Shown: positions 1 through 6,944, numbered from the stretch's first letter. The stretch: DNA of 11,240 nucleotides from Candidatus Saccharimonadia bacterium (GCA_023259925.1 JALRDS010000029.1:1-11240); one strand, 5' to 3'. The notes: generated by a model from the sequence alone, not told the origin. Made by a program: numbers and translations.

Positions 1-366
1 GTGACGGTGCTGGAGGTGCCGAACGTGGGCACTTCGGTCGCCCGCAAGCTCGGCAACAAGTCGGCGATCGACGAGTTCACTTCTCCGACGAGCGCAATCG
101 GAAAGTACCGGCTGTCGGTCGGTACGTTCGACGAGCCGCAGCCGCGCAAGGTGGTGAAGCTCGCCCCCGGCGACTCACTCCGGTACAAGACCCGGCTCAA
201 GCAGCTCGACTTCATCGTCGAGTACAAGGGTCAGTACGGCTGGACGTGGTTCCAGACCGGACAGCTGAACAACCGCAAGGGGCAGTCGGTGACCTTCAAG
301 CCGATCGCGACGAAGCGTCCCTCCGGTCGCTCCGCGACCACGGCCTGGGGTGCTCACCGCCAGTGA
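1..366 (+). CDS. 3' end of an unrecognised high-GC gene (partial, probably foreign)
   Basis: The reading frame is open from the first base, so the GTG at position 1 may be an internal valine codon and the true start may lie upstream. The visible 121 residues end in TGA. I see no recognisable domain. The segment is soluble-looking, rich in Ser/Thr/Lys/Arg and aromatic residues (the stretch YGWTWFQTG at about residues 79-87), with no obvious membrane segment, and could be the C-terminal beta-rich domain of a larger secreted or surface protein. Codon third positions are overwhelmingly G or C, as in Actinobacteria and unlike every gene from 554 onward. It is followed by a GC-rich palindrome and a long hairpin. 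It could be a horizontally acquired fragment or an assembly or amplification chimera. I am sure of the open frame and composition, not of the function. Confidence 0.5.
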   Translation: MTVLEVPNVGTSVARKLGNKSAIDEFTSPTSAIGKYRLSVGTFDEPQPRKVVKLAPGDSLRYKTRLKQLDFIVEYKGQYGWTWFQTGQLNNRKGQSVTFKPIATKRPSGRSATTAWGAHRQ

Positions 367-378
367 GCTAGCCCCTTC

Positions 379-394
379 ACCATCCCGGGATGGT
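379..394. repeat. 16-bp perfect palindrome downstream of the high-GC gene
   Basis: Positions 379-394 read ACCATCCCGGGATGGT, a perfect palindrome centred on CCCGGG, starting 12 bp after the stop codon of the first gene. It has no loop and no T-tract, so it is not a classical rho-independent terminator. It belongs to the GC-rich block by composition. It could be a protein-binding site or part of an actinobacterial-style transcript end; function unknown. Confidence 0.6.
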
Positions 395-401
395 TGAGAA
401 C

Positions 402-459
402 CCTGTCCGGCACGAGCGAGATGTGGCGCACCCAGCGCTCCTCGCTCGCGCCGGGCAGG
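402..459. repeat. Long GC-rich inverted repeat (19-bp stem, 20-nt loop)
   Basis: Positions 402-420 pair with 441-459. All 19 positions pair except one A-C mismatch (412/449) and one T-G wobble (406/455), leaving a 20-nt loop (421-440). The stem is very GC-rich and has no U-tract after it. It may act as a terminator for the gene ending at 366, since actinobacterial terminators often lack U-tracts, or it may be a structured element. It lies immediately before the compositional break, which makes it a candidate site for hairpin-promoted rearrangement or amplification chimerism. Confidence 0.65.
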
Positions 460-480
460 TGCATCCAACTGATATATTCA

Positions 481-506
481 CCACACAAAGCACTGTGTGG
501 TTTTTT
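481..506 (+). terminator. Rho-independent terminator (rightward), orphaned
   Basis: A perfect 7-bp stem, CCACACA (481-487) with TGTGTGG (494-500), and a 6-nt loop are followed directly by six T residues (501-506). It would end a rightward transcript. No gene of matching composition precedes it: the upstream sequence is the foreign-looking GC-rich block. It is probably the native terminator of a gene that has been replaced or is missing on the left. Confidence 0.8.
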
Positions 507-539
507 AGTAGCTCAATAGGTTCTTAATGGCAGCTCTTG

Positions 540-545
540 TATAAT
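540..545 (+). promoter_or_regulatory. -10 box for FemABX-1, probably leaderless transcript
   Basis: Consensus TATAAT lies 8 nt before the ATG at 554, so transcription should begin at or next to the start codon. There is no Shine-Dalgarno sequence and no convincing -35 hexamer at 16-18 bp. It follows the terminator at 481-506, as expected for a new transcription unit. Confidence 0.65.
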
Positions 546-553
546 CAAATACT

Positions 554-1585
554 ATGAATATGCGTTATGCTACCGAGCCGGAACAAGAGAGGTGGAACGA
601 ACTGGTTGATCAAAATCCGAGTGGCGGCAACATTTTGCAGGGGAAAGAATTTGTAACGCAAAAACAGCTGAGCGGCTGGAAGGTTCGTTTTATTGTGAGC
701 GATTACTGCGCCTTTACAGTAATTGAAAAAACGATTCCAGTGCTGGGTAAGCTATGGTACTGCCCAAAAGGGCCCGGTGTTAGCACAAAGCGAGAGCTTG
801 CCGAATTACTACCAGAGCTGCAGGCATTCGCAAAAAAACAAAATGTTTTCACCGTGAAAATTGAACCTGAGCTTGATTACACTACTGATTTGTCCGATTT
901 GAATCTGATTAAAACCACGCCCATACAGTACAACTACGCCACAGTGTATGTTGACCTGAGCCCACCGTTAGATGCTATTTTAGCCGGGCTCAACCAAAAG
1001 GGCCGTCACGCTATTCGGAGAGCCGAGCGAGACGGTGTGGTTGTTAAACAGGTTCCAGCGACTGATGAAAATTGCCAAAGCATGTATGACCTATTTAAAG
1101 AAACCGCCACCGGGGCTGGCTTTGCTATCCGTCCTGCGAGCTACTATCAATCCTTTTACCAGGCCTACGAGGCAAAGAGTCGCGGCCAACTATTCTTTGC
1201 CTATGTAAATAACCAAATTGTGGCTAGTGCATTTGCTATGGTGCAAGGCAGTAACAGCATGTATAAAGATGGTGCCAGTGTACGCGAACGAACTGCATAC
1301 GGAGCAAGCCACCTGTTGCAATGGCACGTTATTCAGTGGGCCAAGCAAAAAGGCGCACTAAAACACGATCTAGCTGGTGTACCGCCTATTAAAGATAGCA
1401 AGAACCCTAATCATCCGTTTTACGGCCTAGCCCGCTTTAAAACCAGTTTTAACAAACATATAACGCAGTATGTGGGTGCCTACGAGGTGCCAATTCAGCC
1501 GCTCAAAGCAACGCTATGGCATCGCTATATCGAAAAGCTCGTGCGAAAATTATATTTCAAGCGTCATCATCAATCATTCTACTAA
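554..1585 (+). CDS. FemABX-like peptidoglycan cross-bridge aminoacyl/peptidyl transferase (copy 1)
   Basis: This 343-residue protein resembles FemA/FemB/FemX (tandem GNAT-fold) transferases, which add amino acids from aminoacyl-tRNA to the peptide of lipid II on the cytoplasmic side. Visible hallmarks are the basic helix RHAIRRAERDGV (151-162), the second GNAT-like half with FKETATGAGF (181-190), and the C-terminal HDLAGVPP...GLARFKTSF segment (271-299), matching the family pattern of a substrate-position Asp/Gly motif followed by a conserved FK. Length fits the family, and I see no long coiled-coil arm between the halves. The ATG at 554 is chosen because a TATAAT box sits 8 nt upstream, giving a leaderless mRNA. 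The next gene's Shine-Dalgarno overlaps this stop codon, so the two are co-transcribed. A second divergent FemABX gene lies at 5976-6932. Donor amino acid and position are unknown. Confidence 0.85.
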   Translation: MNMRYATEPEQERWNELVDQNPSGGNILQGKEFVTQKQLSGWKVRFIVSDYCAFTVIEKTIPVLGKLWYCPKGPGVSTKRELAELLPELQAFAKKQNVFTVKIEPELDYTTDLSDLNLIKTTPIQYNYATVYVDLSPPLDAILAGLNQKGRHAIRRAERDGVVVKQVPATDENCQSMYDLFKETATGAGFAIRPASYYQSFYQAYEAKSRGQLFFAYVNNQIVASAFAMVQGSNSMYKDGASVRERTAYGASHLLQWHVIQWAKQKGALKHDLAGVPPIKDSKNPNHPFYGLARFKTSFNKHITQYVGAYEVPIQPLKATLWHRYIEKLVRKLYFKRHHQSFY

Positions 1586-1594
1586 GGAGCCCGA

Positions 1595-2473
1595 ATGCCA
1601 ACACTTAATCATACTCTCGTAATGTCGGGTGCCGACTATTTTTCGAATGATCAGCCCATTAACCCTTACTACGCAGATGAATCAGTGAGCATAGATCAAG
1701 CAATGGCCGAACACGCAGCCATATTGCAAGCATTCGAATCGGCAAATATTACTGTGATTAAGGTCGACCCACCGAGTACAAGCCAAGACGGTGTATACAC
1801 TGCTAACTGGGCACTTATAAGAGGTAGCACCGCGGTACTAGCGCGCTTACCAAATGCCAGAAAAAGTGAAGAAGACTGGGCTGAAGCGCAGCTAAAACAA
1901 CGTGGCATCAAGGTTGTACGCGTACCCGAAAAATGGAAATTTAGCGGTCAAGGTGACGCACTTCCCTGTGGCGACTATCTGTTTTGCGGCAGCACTTATC
2001 GTAGTGATGAGCAGGCTCAAGCATTTGCAGCCGAAACGTTAGGCTTTACACGAATTCAGCTGCGCACTGTTCCGCAGACCGATGCCAGTGGTACAGAAGT
2101 GATCAATCAATCTTCTGGCTGGCCCGACAGTTTTTATTACGACATTGACCTCGCGTTATCCATTATCAAAGGCCCGTCATCAGACTCAAACGGTACCATC
2201 GCCTATTGCCCGCAAGCCTTCACGCCAGAAAGTCAGCAACGACTGGCTAGTTTAGAGGGGTTCGATACCATTATCGTATCTGAAAATGAGGCCAAACAGG
2301 CATTCGCCTGCAACTTAGTATCTACAGGTGAAACGGTGATAATGAGCAATTCTGCCCCTAACCTCAAATCAGCCTTGGAGCAGCGTGGCCTGACCGTACT
2401 CACCCCAGCCGTGTCAGAGCTCGCTAAGGGCGGCGGCTACATTCGCTGCACTAGCCTGTCGCTGAACGACTAG
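1595..2473 (+). CDS. DDAH/amidinotransferase-superfamily protein with possible catalytic His replacement
   Basis: A 292-residue protein of the guanidino-group-modifying superfamily (dimethylarginine dimethylaminohydrolase, arginine deiminase, amidinotransferases). The order of motifs fits: GVYTANWAL (66-74), FSGQGDALPCGDYLF (116-130) with the Asp at 121, and a C-terminal GGGYIRCTSL in which Cys285 would be the nucleophile. At the position where DDAH enzymes carry the catalytic His (as in LHLK) this protein reads YYDIDLAL (181-188), placing Asp183 there by my alignment. It may therefore be altered in activity, or belong to a subfamily using another general base. The ATG is supported by AAGGAG at 1584-1589, overlapping the upstream stop codon. 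Its last 23 bp overlap the convergent MurE-like gene. The substrate cannot be told from sequence; arginine-related or methylarginine substrates are a family-based guess. Confidence 0.78.
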   Translation: MPTLNHTLVMSGADYFSNDQPINPYYADESVSIDQAMAEHAAILQAFESANITVIKVDPPSTSQDGVYTANWALIRGSTAVLARLPNARKSEEDWAEAQLKQRGIKVVRVPEKWKFSGQGDALPCGDYLFCGSTYRSDEQAQAFAAETLGFTRIQLRTVPQTDASGTEVINQSSGWPDSFYYDIDLALSIIKGPSSDSNGTIAYCPQAFTPESQQRLASLEGFDTIIVSENEAKQAFACNLVSTGETVIMSNSAPNLKSALEQRGLTVLTPAVSELAKGGGYIRCTSLSLND

Positions 2474-3767
2474 CGCGTGCCTGAAGGGCCCTACGAGCTT
2501 CCGCTACCTCATCCCACGGATGTGCGCCATCAGCACGTTCAATCGTCTTTTCATGCCCCTTACCGAGTAGGATTACAGTATCGCCAGATGCAGCAGCCTG
2601 ATTAATTGCAAAGGTTATCGCTTCAGAACGATTCAGAATAAGGGATAGATTTTGTCCACGTACCTTACCGGACTCCTCGGCGCCACCTGCAATTTGGTTC
2701 AAAATTTCTTGCCCATCAATATCACGGTCGTCTTCTTCGGTCAGCACTACCTCATCGGCATACTTACCAGCAATTCTTCCCTGGATCGCACGCTTTGATT
2801 CGTCACGGCGACCAGCTGAACCAAACAAAACAATCAGCCTACCAGTAGTTGACTTCCGCACATCAGATAATAATCGCTCAAACGAATCTGGCGTATGGGC
2901 AAAGTCAACAATCACACTAAAATCTTGTCCCTCGTCTACAGTCGTCATGCGGCCATCAACGCCATCGAGTGCAGCAATACCACTAATAATTTTACTAATA
3001 GGCAGGTCTAGCTCTAAGCCGACTGCAACCGTTGCAAGACTATTTGATACATTAAATTCACCCGGAATATGGCATCGGATTTGATGCAACCTATCGTTAA
3101 TATTCACCGAATAGGTACTCCCCTCCCCGGTTAGCTGGATATCTGTTGCTCGTAAATCACCCCCGTTAATGCCATAAAATACTGAGTTTTTAATCTCTTT
3201 AGCAAAGTCTACTGCATGCTCATCATCGGCATTTATTACTCCGAATTTGCGACCATGACGGTTAGCAACCTTAAAAAGCTTCACCTTAGCAGCCAAGTAC
3301 CGCTTAAAGGTGCGGTGGTAATCAAGATGCTCATGAGTGATATTTGTCATAACAGCAATTTCGTACGGCACGCCCCACACCCTGTGTTGCGCCAGTGCAT
3401 GACTAGTCGTTTCGAGTACTAACCATTTAGCACCTTGCTTTTTAAACGACTTGATTTGGCGGAGCAGTTGCGGACTCGAAACAGTTGTCATGTGCTGTTC
3501 TTGCAACGTAATATCATTCCCTACCCCATAGGCCACCGTAGACATGAGCGCTACATCATAGCCAGCCTCAACCAACATACGATGAATCATAAAACTAGTA
3601 GTTGTTTTCCCGTTGGTACCCGTCACACCAATCACGTGCAGGCCACGTGCCGGGAAACCGTAGCGAATATTCATAATTATCGCTTCGAGTAAATGCCCGA
3701 ACGGCTCTATTAGCCGGAACACCGCCATTGGCATGAGGGATTTTACGACAGTACGCAGCTTACTCAT
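2451..3767 (-). CDS. murE: MurE-like Mur ligase (UDP-MurNAc-tripeptide synthetase type)
   Basis: A 438-residue ATP-dependent Mur ligase that would add the third residue of the peptidoglycan stem peptide in the cytoplasm. Numbered from the start used here: P-loop GTNGKTT (50-56), NITHEHLDYH (142-151), the AAK lysine (161) expected to be carbamoylated, GEFNVSN (246-252), DGVDGRM (268-274), DFAHTP (288-293), FGSAGRRDESKR (315-326) and GKGHEK (402-407). The N-terminal UDP-binding domain of classical MurE (about 100 residues) is reduced to about 45. The DNPR motif that marks diaminopimelate-adding MurE is replaced by TEEDDRD (343-349), so the third amino acid is uncertain. I choose the ATG at 3767, which overlaps the upstream gene's stop by 8 nt; an ATG at 3785 would add six residues without better support. 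It is the second gene of the leftward operon and overlaps the convergent gene by 23 bp. Confidence 0.88.
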   Translation of the reverse strand: MSKLRTVVKSLMPMAVFRLIEPFGHLLEAIIMNIRYGFPARGLHVIGVTGTNGKTTTSFMIHRMLVEAGYDVALMSTVAYGVGNDITLQEQHMTTVSSPQLLRQIKSFKKQGAKWLVLETTSHALAQHRVWGVPYEIAVMTNITHEHLDYHRTFKRYLAAKVKLFKVANRHGRKFGVINADDEHAVDFAKEIKNSVFYGINGGDLRATDIQLTGEGSTYSVNINDRLHQIRCHIPGEFNVSNSLATVAVGLELDLPISKIISGIAALDGVDGRMTTVDEGQDFSVIVDFAHTPDSFERLLSDVRKSTTGRLIVLFGSAGRRDESKRAIQGRIAGKYADEVVLTEEDDRDIDGQEILNQIAGGAEESGKVRGQNLSLILNRSEAITFAINQAAASGDTVILLGKGHEKTIERADGAHPWDEVAEARRALQARASRSATG

Positions 3768-4842
3768 GAGCACCCTTCGTGGCAAACAGCTGATGAGCCA
3801 TGCTCAAACCACCTGGTTGAATAGCGCCCACCTCTGTACCGAGCAGCAACAATACGTCATCTTTCTTGGCAGCTCGCTTTGCAAGCTCAACCGCAGCATT
3901 GATAGACGCAGCTTTGTCGATACCCGGTACGTCGGGACCATCAGTCACAGCAAAGGCACGGTCACTTTCTTTTACAATCAGCTGATAGGTTTCACGCTCA
4001 ATTGTACTGTCGGCCACTACAATGACGCGGCGTTTTTTTAATCGGTTTACAGTCGCTAGCACCAGCTCGAGCGATTCAAGAGTAGGCACACGGTCGACGA
4101 CAATGTCGTACACATCATCGGTTTCGATATATTCGTAATTACCAACCACTCCCTCTAACCGTGCAATCCCTTCCTGGAAATCATCAATCTTTACCGCTAG
4201 CACGTACGCTGCTGACACAGCCGCAGCCACGTTAAGCGCGTTGGCTTTACCTACCAAATAGGTTGCAGCCGATACACGTGTTTGATGATCAACCACGAGG
4301 TCTATTTCAGTTCCTTTACGCCGTTCTGTCACTCGGTCAATGTACGCTTCGGCCGACTCTTCGAATCCGAAGCTAATCGCCTGGTGTGGGGCTACTGTCA
4401 CGTCACCATGCAAAAATCCGGCCGGTATCACCGTGGAAGTAACCGATTGACTAAGAAGTGCTTGTGCGGATGGTGAATCGCCAGTTGTGATGGCCATCTC
4501 AATCGGTAGTGTTGCGAGAGCACACGTCGCTAGAAGTGGCTCCGTTACCTCTAGAATCACGTAGTATATTTTTTGTTTCTTCGCGCGCTGAAGTTGCTGC
4601 TGCAACCTGTCAGCCGATACATCATACCCGGTATTGATTGGCTTGCCATTAATGAACGAGCCCTGGTTGGTCAACGTCATGACAGATGCGCCCGACTCCT
4701 GCAACAACTCGCTCAGTAGCATGGCTACTGTTGTTTTACCGTACGGTCCAGCCACCGCAATCACTTTTACGCCTCTAGCTGGATTGCCATAGCGTAACGC
4801 TGCAGCTCGCGCCTGTAGTCCCCTCACCAATTCATGTTTCAT
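3760..4842 (-). CDS. Degenerate Mur ligase paralog (probable pseudoenzyme or partner subunit)
   Basis: A 360-residue protein clearly related to the MurE-like protein encoded downstream: both share RYGxPARG then a P-loop (here GPYGKTT, 32-38) and the GKANALN segment (188-194) matching GEFNVSN. Catalytic landmarks are lost. The NITHEHLDYH block and its following carbamoylated lysine are replaced by AITTGDSPSAQALL (117-130); the DGVDGRM motif by EGVVGNYE (220-227); DFAHTP by DRVPTL (250-255); GKGHEK by GTEVGA (335-340). ATP binding may persist, but ligase chemistry of the usual kind looks unlikely. The frame is intact over its full length, so selection maintains it. It is translated first in a two-gene operon, with the MurE-like gene overlapping by 8 nt, suggesting equal expression and a possible heteromeric complex. 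The ATG at 4842 is 7 nt from a TAAAAT box. The relationship is firm; the role is inferred. Confidence 0.8.
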   Translation of the reverse strand: MKHELVRGLQARAAALRYGNPARGVKVIAVAGPYGKTTVAMLLSELLQESGASVMTLTNQGSFINGKPINTGYDVSADRLQQQLQRAKKQKIYYVILEVTEPLLATCALATLPIEMAITTGDSPSAQALLSQSVTSTVIPAGFLHGDVTVAPHQAISFGFEESAEAYIDRVTERRKGTEIDLVVDHQTRVSAATYLVGKANALNVAAAVSAAYVLAVKIDDFQEGIARLEGVVGNYEYIETDDVYDIVVDRVPTLESLELVLATVNRLKKRRVIVVADSTIERETYQLIVKESDRAFAVTDGPDVPGIDKAASINAAVELAKRAAKKDDVLLLLGTEVGAIQPGGLSMAHQLFATKGAHE

Positions 4843-4849
4843 GTGCTCT

Positions 4850-4855
4850 ATTTTA
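4850..4855 (-). promoter_or_regulatory. -10 box of the Mur ligase operon, probably leaderless
   Basis: On the minus strand TAAAAT lies 7 nt before the ATG at 4842. No Shine-Dalgarno is present and no good -35 is visible. It overlaps the presumed -35 element of the divergent tsaD promoter (4853-4858), so the two promoters probably compete for polymerase. Confidence 0.55.
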
Positions 4856-4881
4856 CCACCGAGTAGTGCCTGCGCTATACT
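4853..4881 (+). promoter_or_regulatory. tsaD promoter, probably leaderless
   Basis: TTACCA (4853-4858, four of six matches to TTGACA), a 17-bp spacer and TATACT (4876-4881) precede the tsaD ATG by 9 nt. No Shine-Dalgarno is present, so the mRNA should begin very close to the start codon. The whole region between the two divergent start codons is only 48 bp. Confidence 0.7.
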
Positions 4882-4890
4882 GTTTACACA

Positions 4891-5979
4891 ATGATTATTC
4901 TTGGAATCGAATCAAGCTGCGACGAAACGTCGGCAGCAGTTGTAGCAGATGGCAAGCGGCTACTGTCAAATGTTGTGCATTCACAGGTCGACATTCACGC
5001 CGAATATGGCGGCGTTGTACCAGAGGTTGCTGCTCGTTCACATATTGAAGTAATTAACCCAATCATTAAAAAAGCCCTGCGCGATGCGAACGTTACCTGG
5101 GATGACATCGATGCCATTGCCGTCGCCTATGCTCCAGGCCTCATCGGCTCACTACTCGTCGGTGTTTTAGCGGCGCGAACACTGGCTGAGCTACACAACA
5201 AACCACTGTATCCGGTGCACCACGTTGAAGGCCATATCTATGCCAATTTCATTGTTGAGCAGGCAGACGCATTAGCCCCAGGCAGCCTTCCTTCAAAGCA
5301 GCCGACTTTCCCTATGCTCGCTCTCGCGGTCAGTGGGCTACACTCACAACTCGTCTTATTCAAAAATCATGGCGACTACGAACTACTTGGCGAAACGCTC
5401 GATGACGCCGTAGGTGAAGCCTTCGATAAAGTTGCACGCATGCTCGGCCTACCCTACCCTGGTGGTCCGGCCATTACTAAAACCGCGCAGCACGGTAATC
5501 CAACTGCTTATACATTACCCAAAGCTAAACTAAAAAGCCCGTATGAATTTTCATTCTCAGGCCTTAAAACAGCCGTTCTAAGGGCCATTCAGCGTGAAGT
5601 GGGCGTAGACCATACTTTTCCTTCGCATGAGCTCCCAGGCCGCTTAAACGACGTGCAGAGGGCAGACTTTGCTGCTAGTTTCCAGTACACAGCAGTCAAA
5701 ACGCTCGTCGATGCTACTGTCAAGGCGGTAGATGAGTTTAGCCCTGCTTCTGTTGTGATTGCTGGCGGCGTTGCTGCCAATAGCGAACTACGCCGTCAAC
5801 TATCAGAACGACTTCCCCTACCAATTGAGTACGCGCCGATCAGCCTTTGCACCGACAATGGTGCGATGATCGCCGCGCTTGGCTACTATCACGCGCAAGT
5901 TGTGCCACCAACCCCTGTCGATGAAGTAACTGTTCGTCCAAGCATTTCTATGAGCGACACACTCTGGAACAAATCTTAA
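4891..5979 (+). CDS. tsaD: tRNA threonylcarbamoyladenosine transferase TsaD
   Basis: A 362-residue Kae1/TsaD-family protein that transfers the threonylcarbamoyl group to A37 of ANN-decoding tRNAs, working with TsaB, TsaE and the TsaC/Sua5 product in the cytoplasm. Seen directly: LGIESSCDETSAA (4-16), EYGGVVPEVAARSH (38-51), the metal-binding HHVEGH (110-115, with His111 and His115 as the HxxxH pair), AGGVAAN (291-297) and TDNGAMIA (321-328) carrying the C-terminal metal-ligand Asp. Length is close to the usual 330-360. The usual SGGHTQL motif reads SGLHSQL (148-154), with the second Gly replaced. The ATG is preceded by a promoter only, no ribosome binding site. Its TAA overlaps the stop of convergent FemABX-2 by 4 nt. 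TsaB and TsaE are not in this window. Confidence 0.96.
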   Translation: MIILGIESSCDETSAAVVADGKRLLSNVVHSQVDIHAEYGGVVPEVAARSHIEVINPIIKKALRDANVTWDDIDAIAVAYAPGLIGSLLVGVLAARTLAELHNKPLYPVHHVEGHIYANFIVEQADALAPGSLPSKQPTFPMLALAVSGLHSQLVLFKNHGDYELLGETLDDAVGEAFDKVARMLGLPYPGGPAITKTAQHGNPTAYTLPKAKLKSPYEFSFSGLKTAVLRAIQREVGVDHTFPSHELPGRLNDVQRADFAASFQYTAVKTLVDATVKAVDEFSPASVVIAGGVAANSELRRQLSERLPLPIEYAPISLCTDNGAMIAALGYYHAQVVPPTPVDEVTVRPSISMSDTLWNKS

Positions 5980-6932
5980 CGAATTGCTCGAAGCACCCGC
6001 TTGATAGCAGGCAGCAACCCGTTCCATACTACGTAAAGTGGTGACATTGGGTAATCAAGTGTCCCGCTCATAGTGGTCTCAACGGGAATAAAACCTTTTT
6101 TAAACGATGTCACCCCGTCGTTCAGTAGGCCGTTTACATCGTAACGTTCTATTCCGCGTTGCTTCATAGCCCGTATGACACTCCACTTCAGGTGGTAGTT
6201 TGCCCGTAGTGCCTGCCCTTCATCATTCATACCGCCGTACAGCTCAAATGCTACTGCTGGCGTTACAACCGGCCATAAGAATGCCACTACCCTGCCCTTA
6301 TGCATCGCGATATATATCGGTGAATCACCGTCAAGCTTCTCGGCTATATCATGGTAATACCTGTCTCCGTGTAAAGCGAAGCCGGCCCTACTGGCTGTCT
6401 GCTTATAAATAGCCAGACATTCATCTATCTCAGCGCGACTACTGGCTACACGAACATCAACCCCTGCCTTAGCTGATTTTCTAATGTACTGACGAGTTTT
6501 TTTCGTCATATCGGCAAGTAATTCGTCTTCTGATTTTTTTAAGTCAAGTACAGCGGTGCGAGCAAGTAGTATACGATTCGATGATGTTCGCCACCCTTTC
6601 CAGTTCAGAGGACCTACTGTGTCAGGCTCTACTGACAGTACTGTAGGATGATACGTTTTTTTCACGTAGGCAACCAATGCTGTACGCTCATCTTCACTTT
6701 TAAGCATGCTGCCTACGGGACCGCGCGGAACATACACCAGTGGACCAAACGGCGCGGGCAGTCTTTTAATCAACAGCTGTGCCCCGCCCTGCCCTACTCG
6801 CACGCGTTCAACGCTCCAGCCATGGGAGGCTTTTACTTCTCCCCAGCCCCATAGCTGAAGTGGATGCCCATCAGTTGTTTTTACAAAATCATCCCACTCC
6901 ACCTGGTCATCACATGTTATTACATTAATCAT
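5976..6932 (-). CDS. FemABX-like aminoacyl/peptidyl transferase (copy 2)
   Basis: A 318-residue FemABX/GNAT-type protein likely to add an amino acid from aminoacyl-tRNA to a peptidoglycan precursor. Hallmarks are LQLWGWGEVKASHGW (26-40), resembling the family's N-terminal pattern, YVPRGPVG (67-74), the basic helix TRQYIRKSAKAGV (146-158), YKQTASRAGFALHGDRYY (166-183), and DVNGLLNDGVTSFKKGF (265-281). It is clearly divergent from copy 1 (554-1585), so the two probably act at different positions or with different donors. I choose the ATG at 6932 because TATAAT sits 6 nt upstream; starting at 6965 would place the -10 box inside the coding region. It shares its upstream region with the divergent valS promoter and its stop codon with convergent tsaD. 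Confidence 0.87.
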   Translation of the reverse strand: MINVITCDDQVEWDDFVKTTDGHPLQLWGWGEVKASHGWSVERVRVGQGGAQLLIKRLPAPFGPLVYVPRGPVGSMLKSEDERTALVAYVKKTYHPTVLSVEPDTVGPLNWKGWRTSSNRILLARTAVLDLKKSEDELLADMTKKTRQYIRKSAKAGVDVRVASSRAEIDECLAIYKQTASRAGFALHGDRYYHDIAEKLDGDSPIYIAMHKGRVVAFLWPVVTPAVAFELYGGMNDEGQALRANYHLKWSVIRAMKQRGIERYDVNGLLNDGVTSFKKGFIPVETTMSGTLDYPMSPLYVVWNGLLPAIKRVLRAIR

Positions 6933-6938
6933 TGCCCT

Positions 6939-6944
6939 ATTATA
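6939..6944 (-). promoter_or_regulatory. -10 box of FemABX-2, probably leaderless
   Basis: Consensus TATAAT on the minus strand, 6 nt before the ATG at 6932. No Shine-Dalgarno and no clear -35. This box decides the start codon. It is 26 bp from the divergent valS -10 box, so the two promoters occupy overlapping polymerase footprints. Confidence 0.65.

Noticed and set aside
175..468. 97-codon leftward frame in the high-GC block
   Set aside because: It lies mostly opposite the rightward frame of the first gene and over the hairpin; such frames arise by chance in GC-rich DNA, and its Arg/Gly/Ala-rich product resembles nothing.
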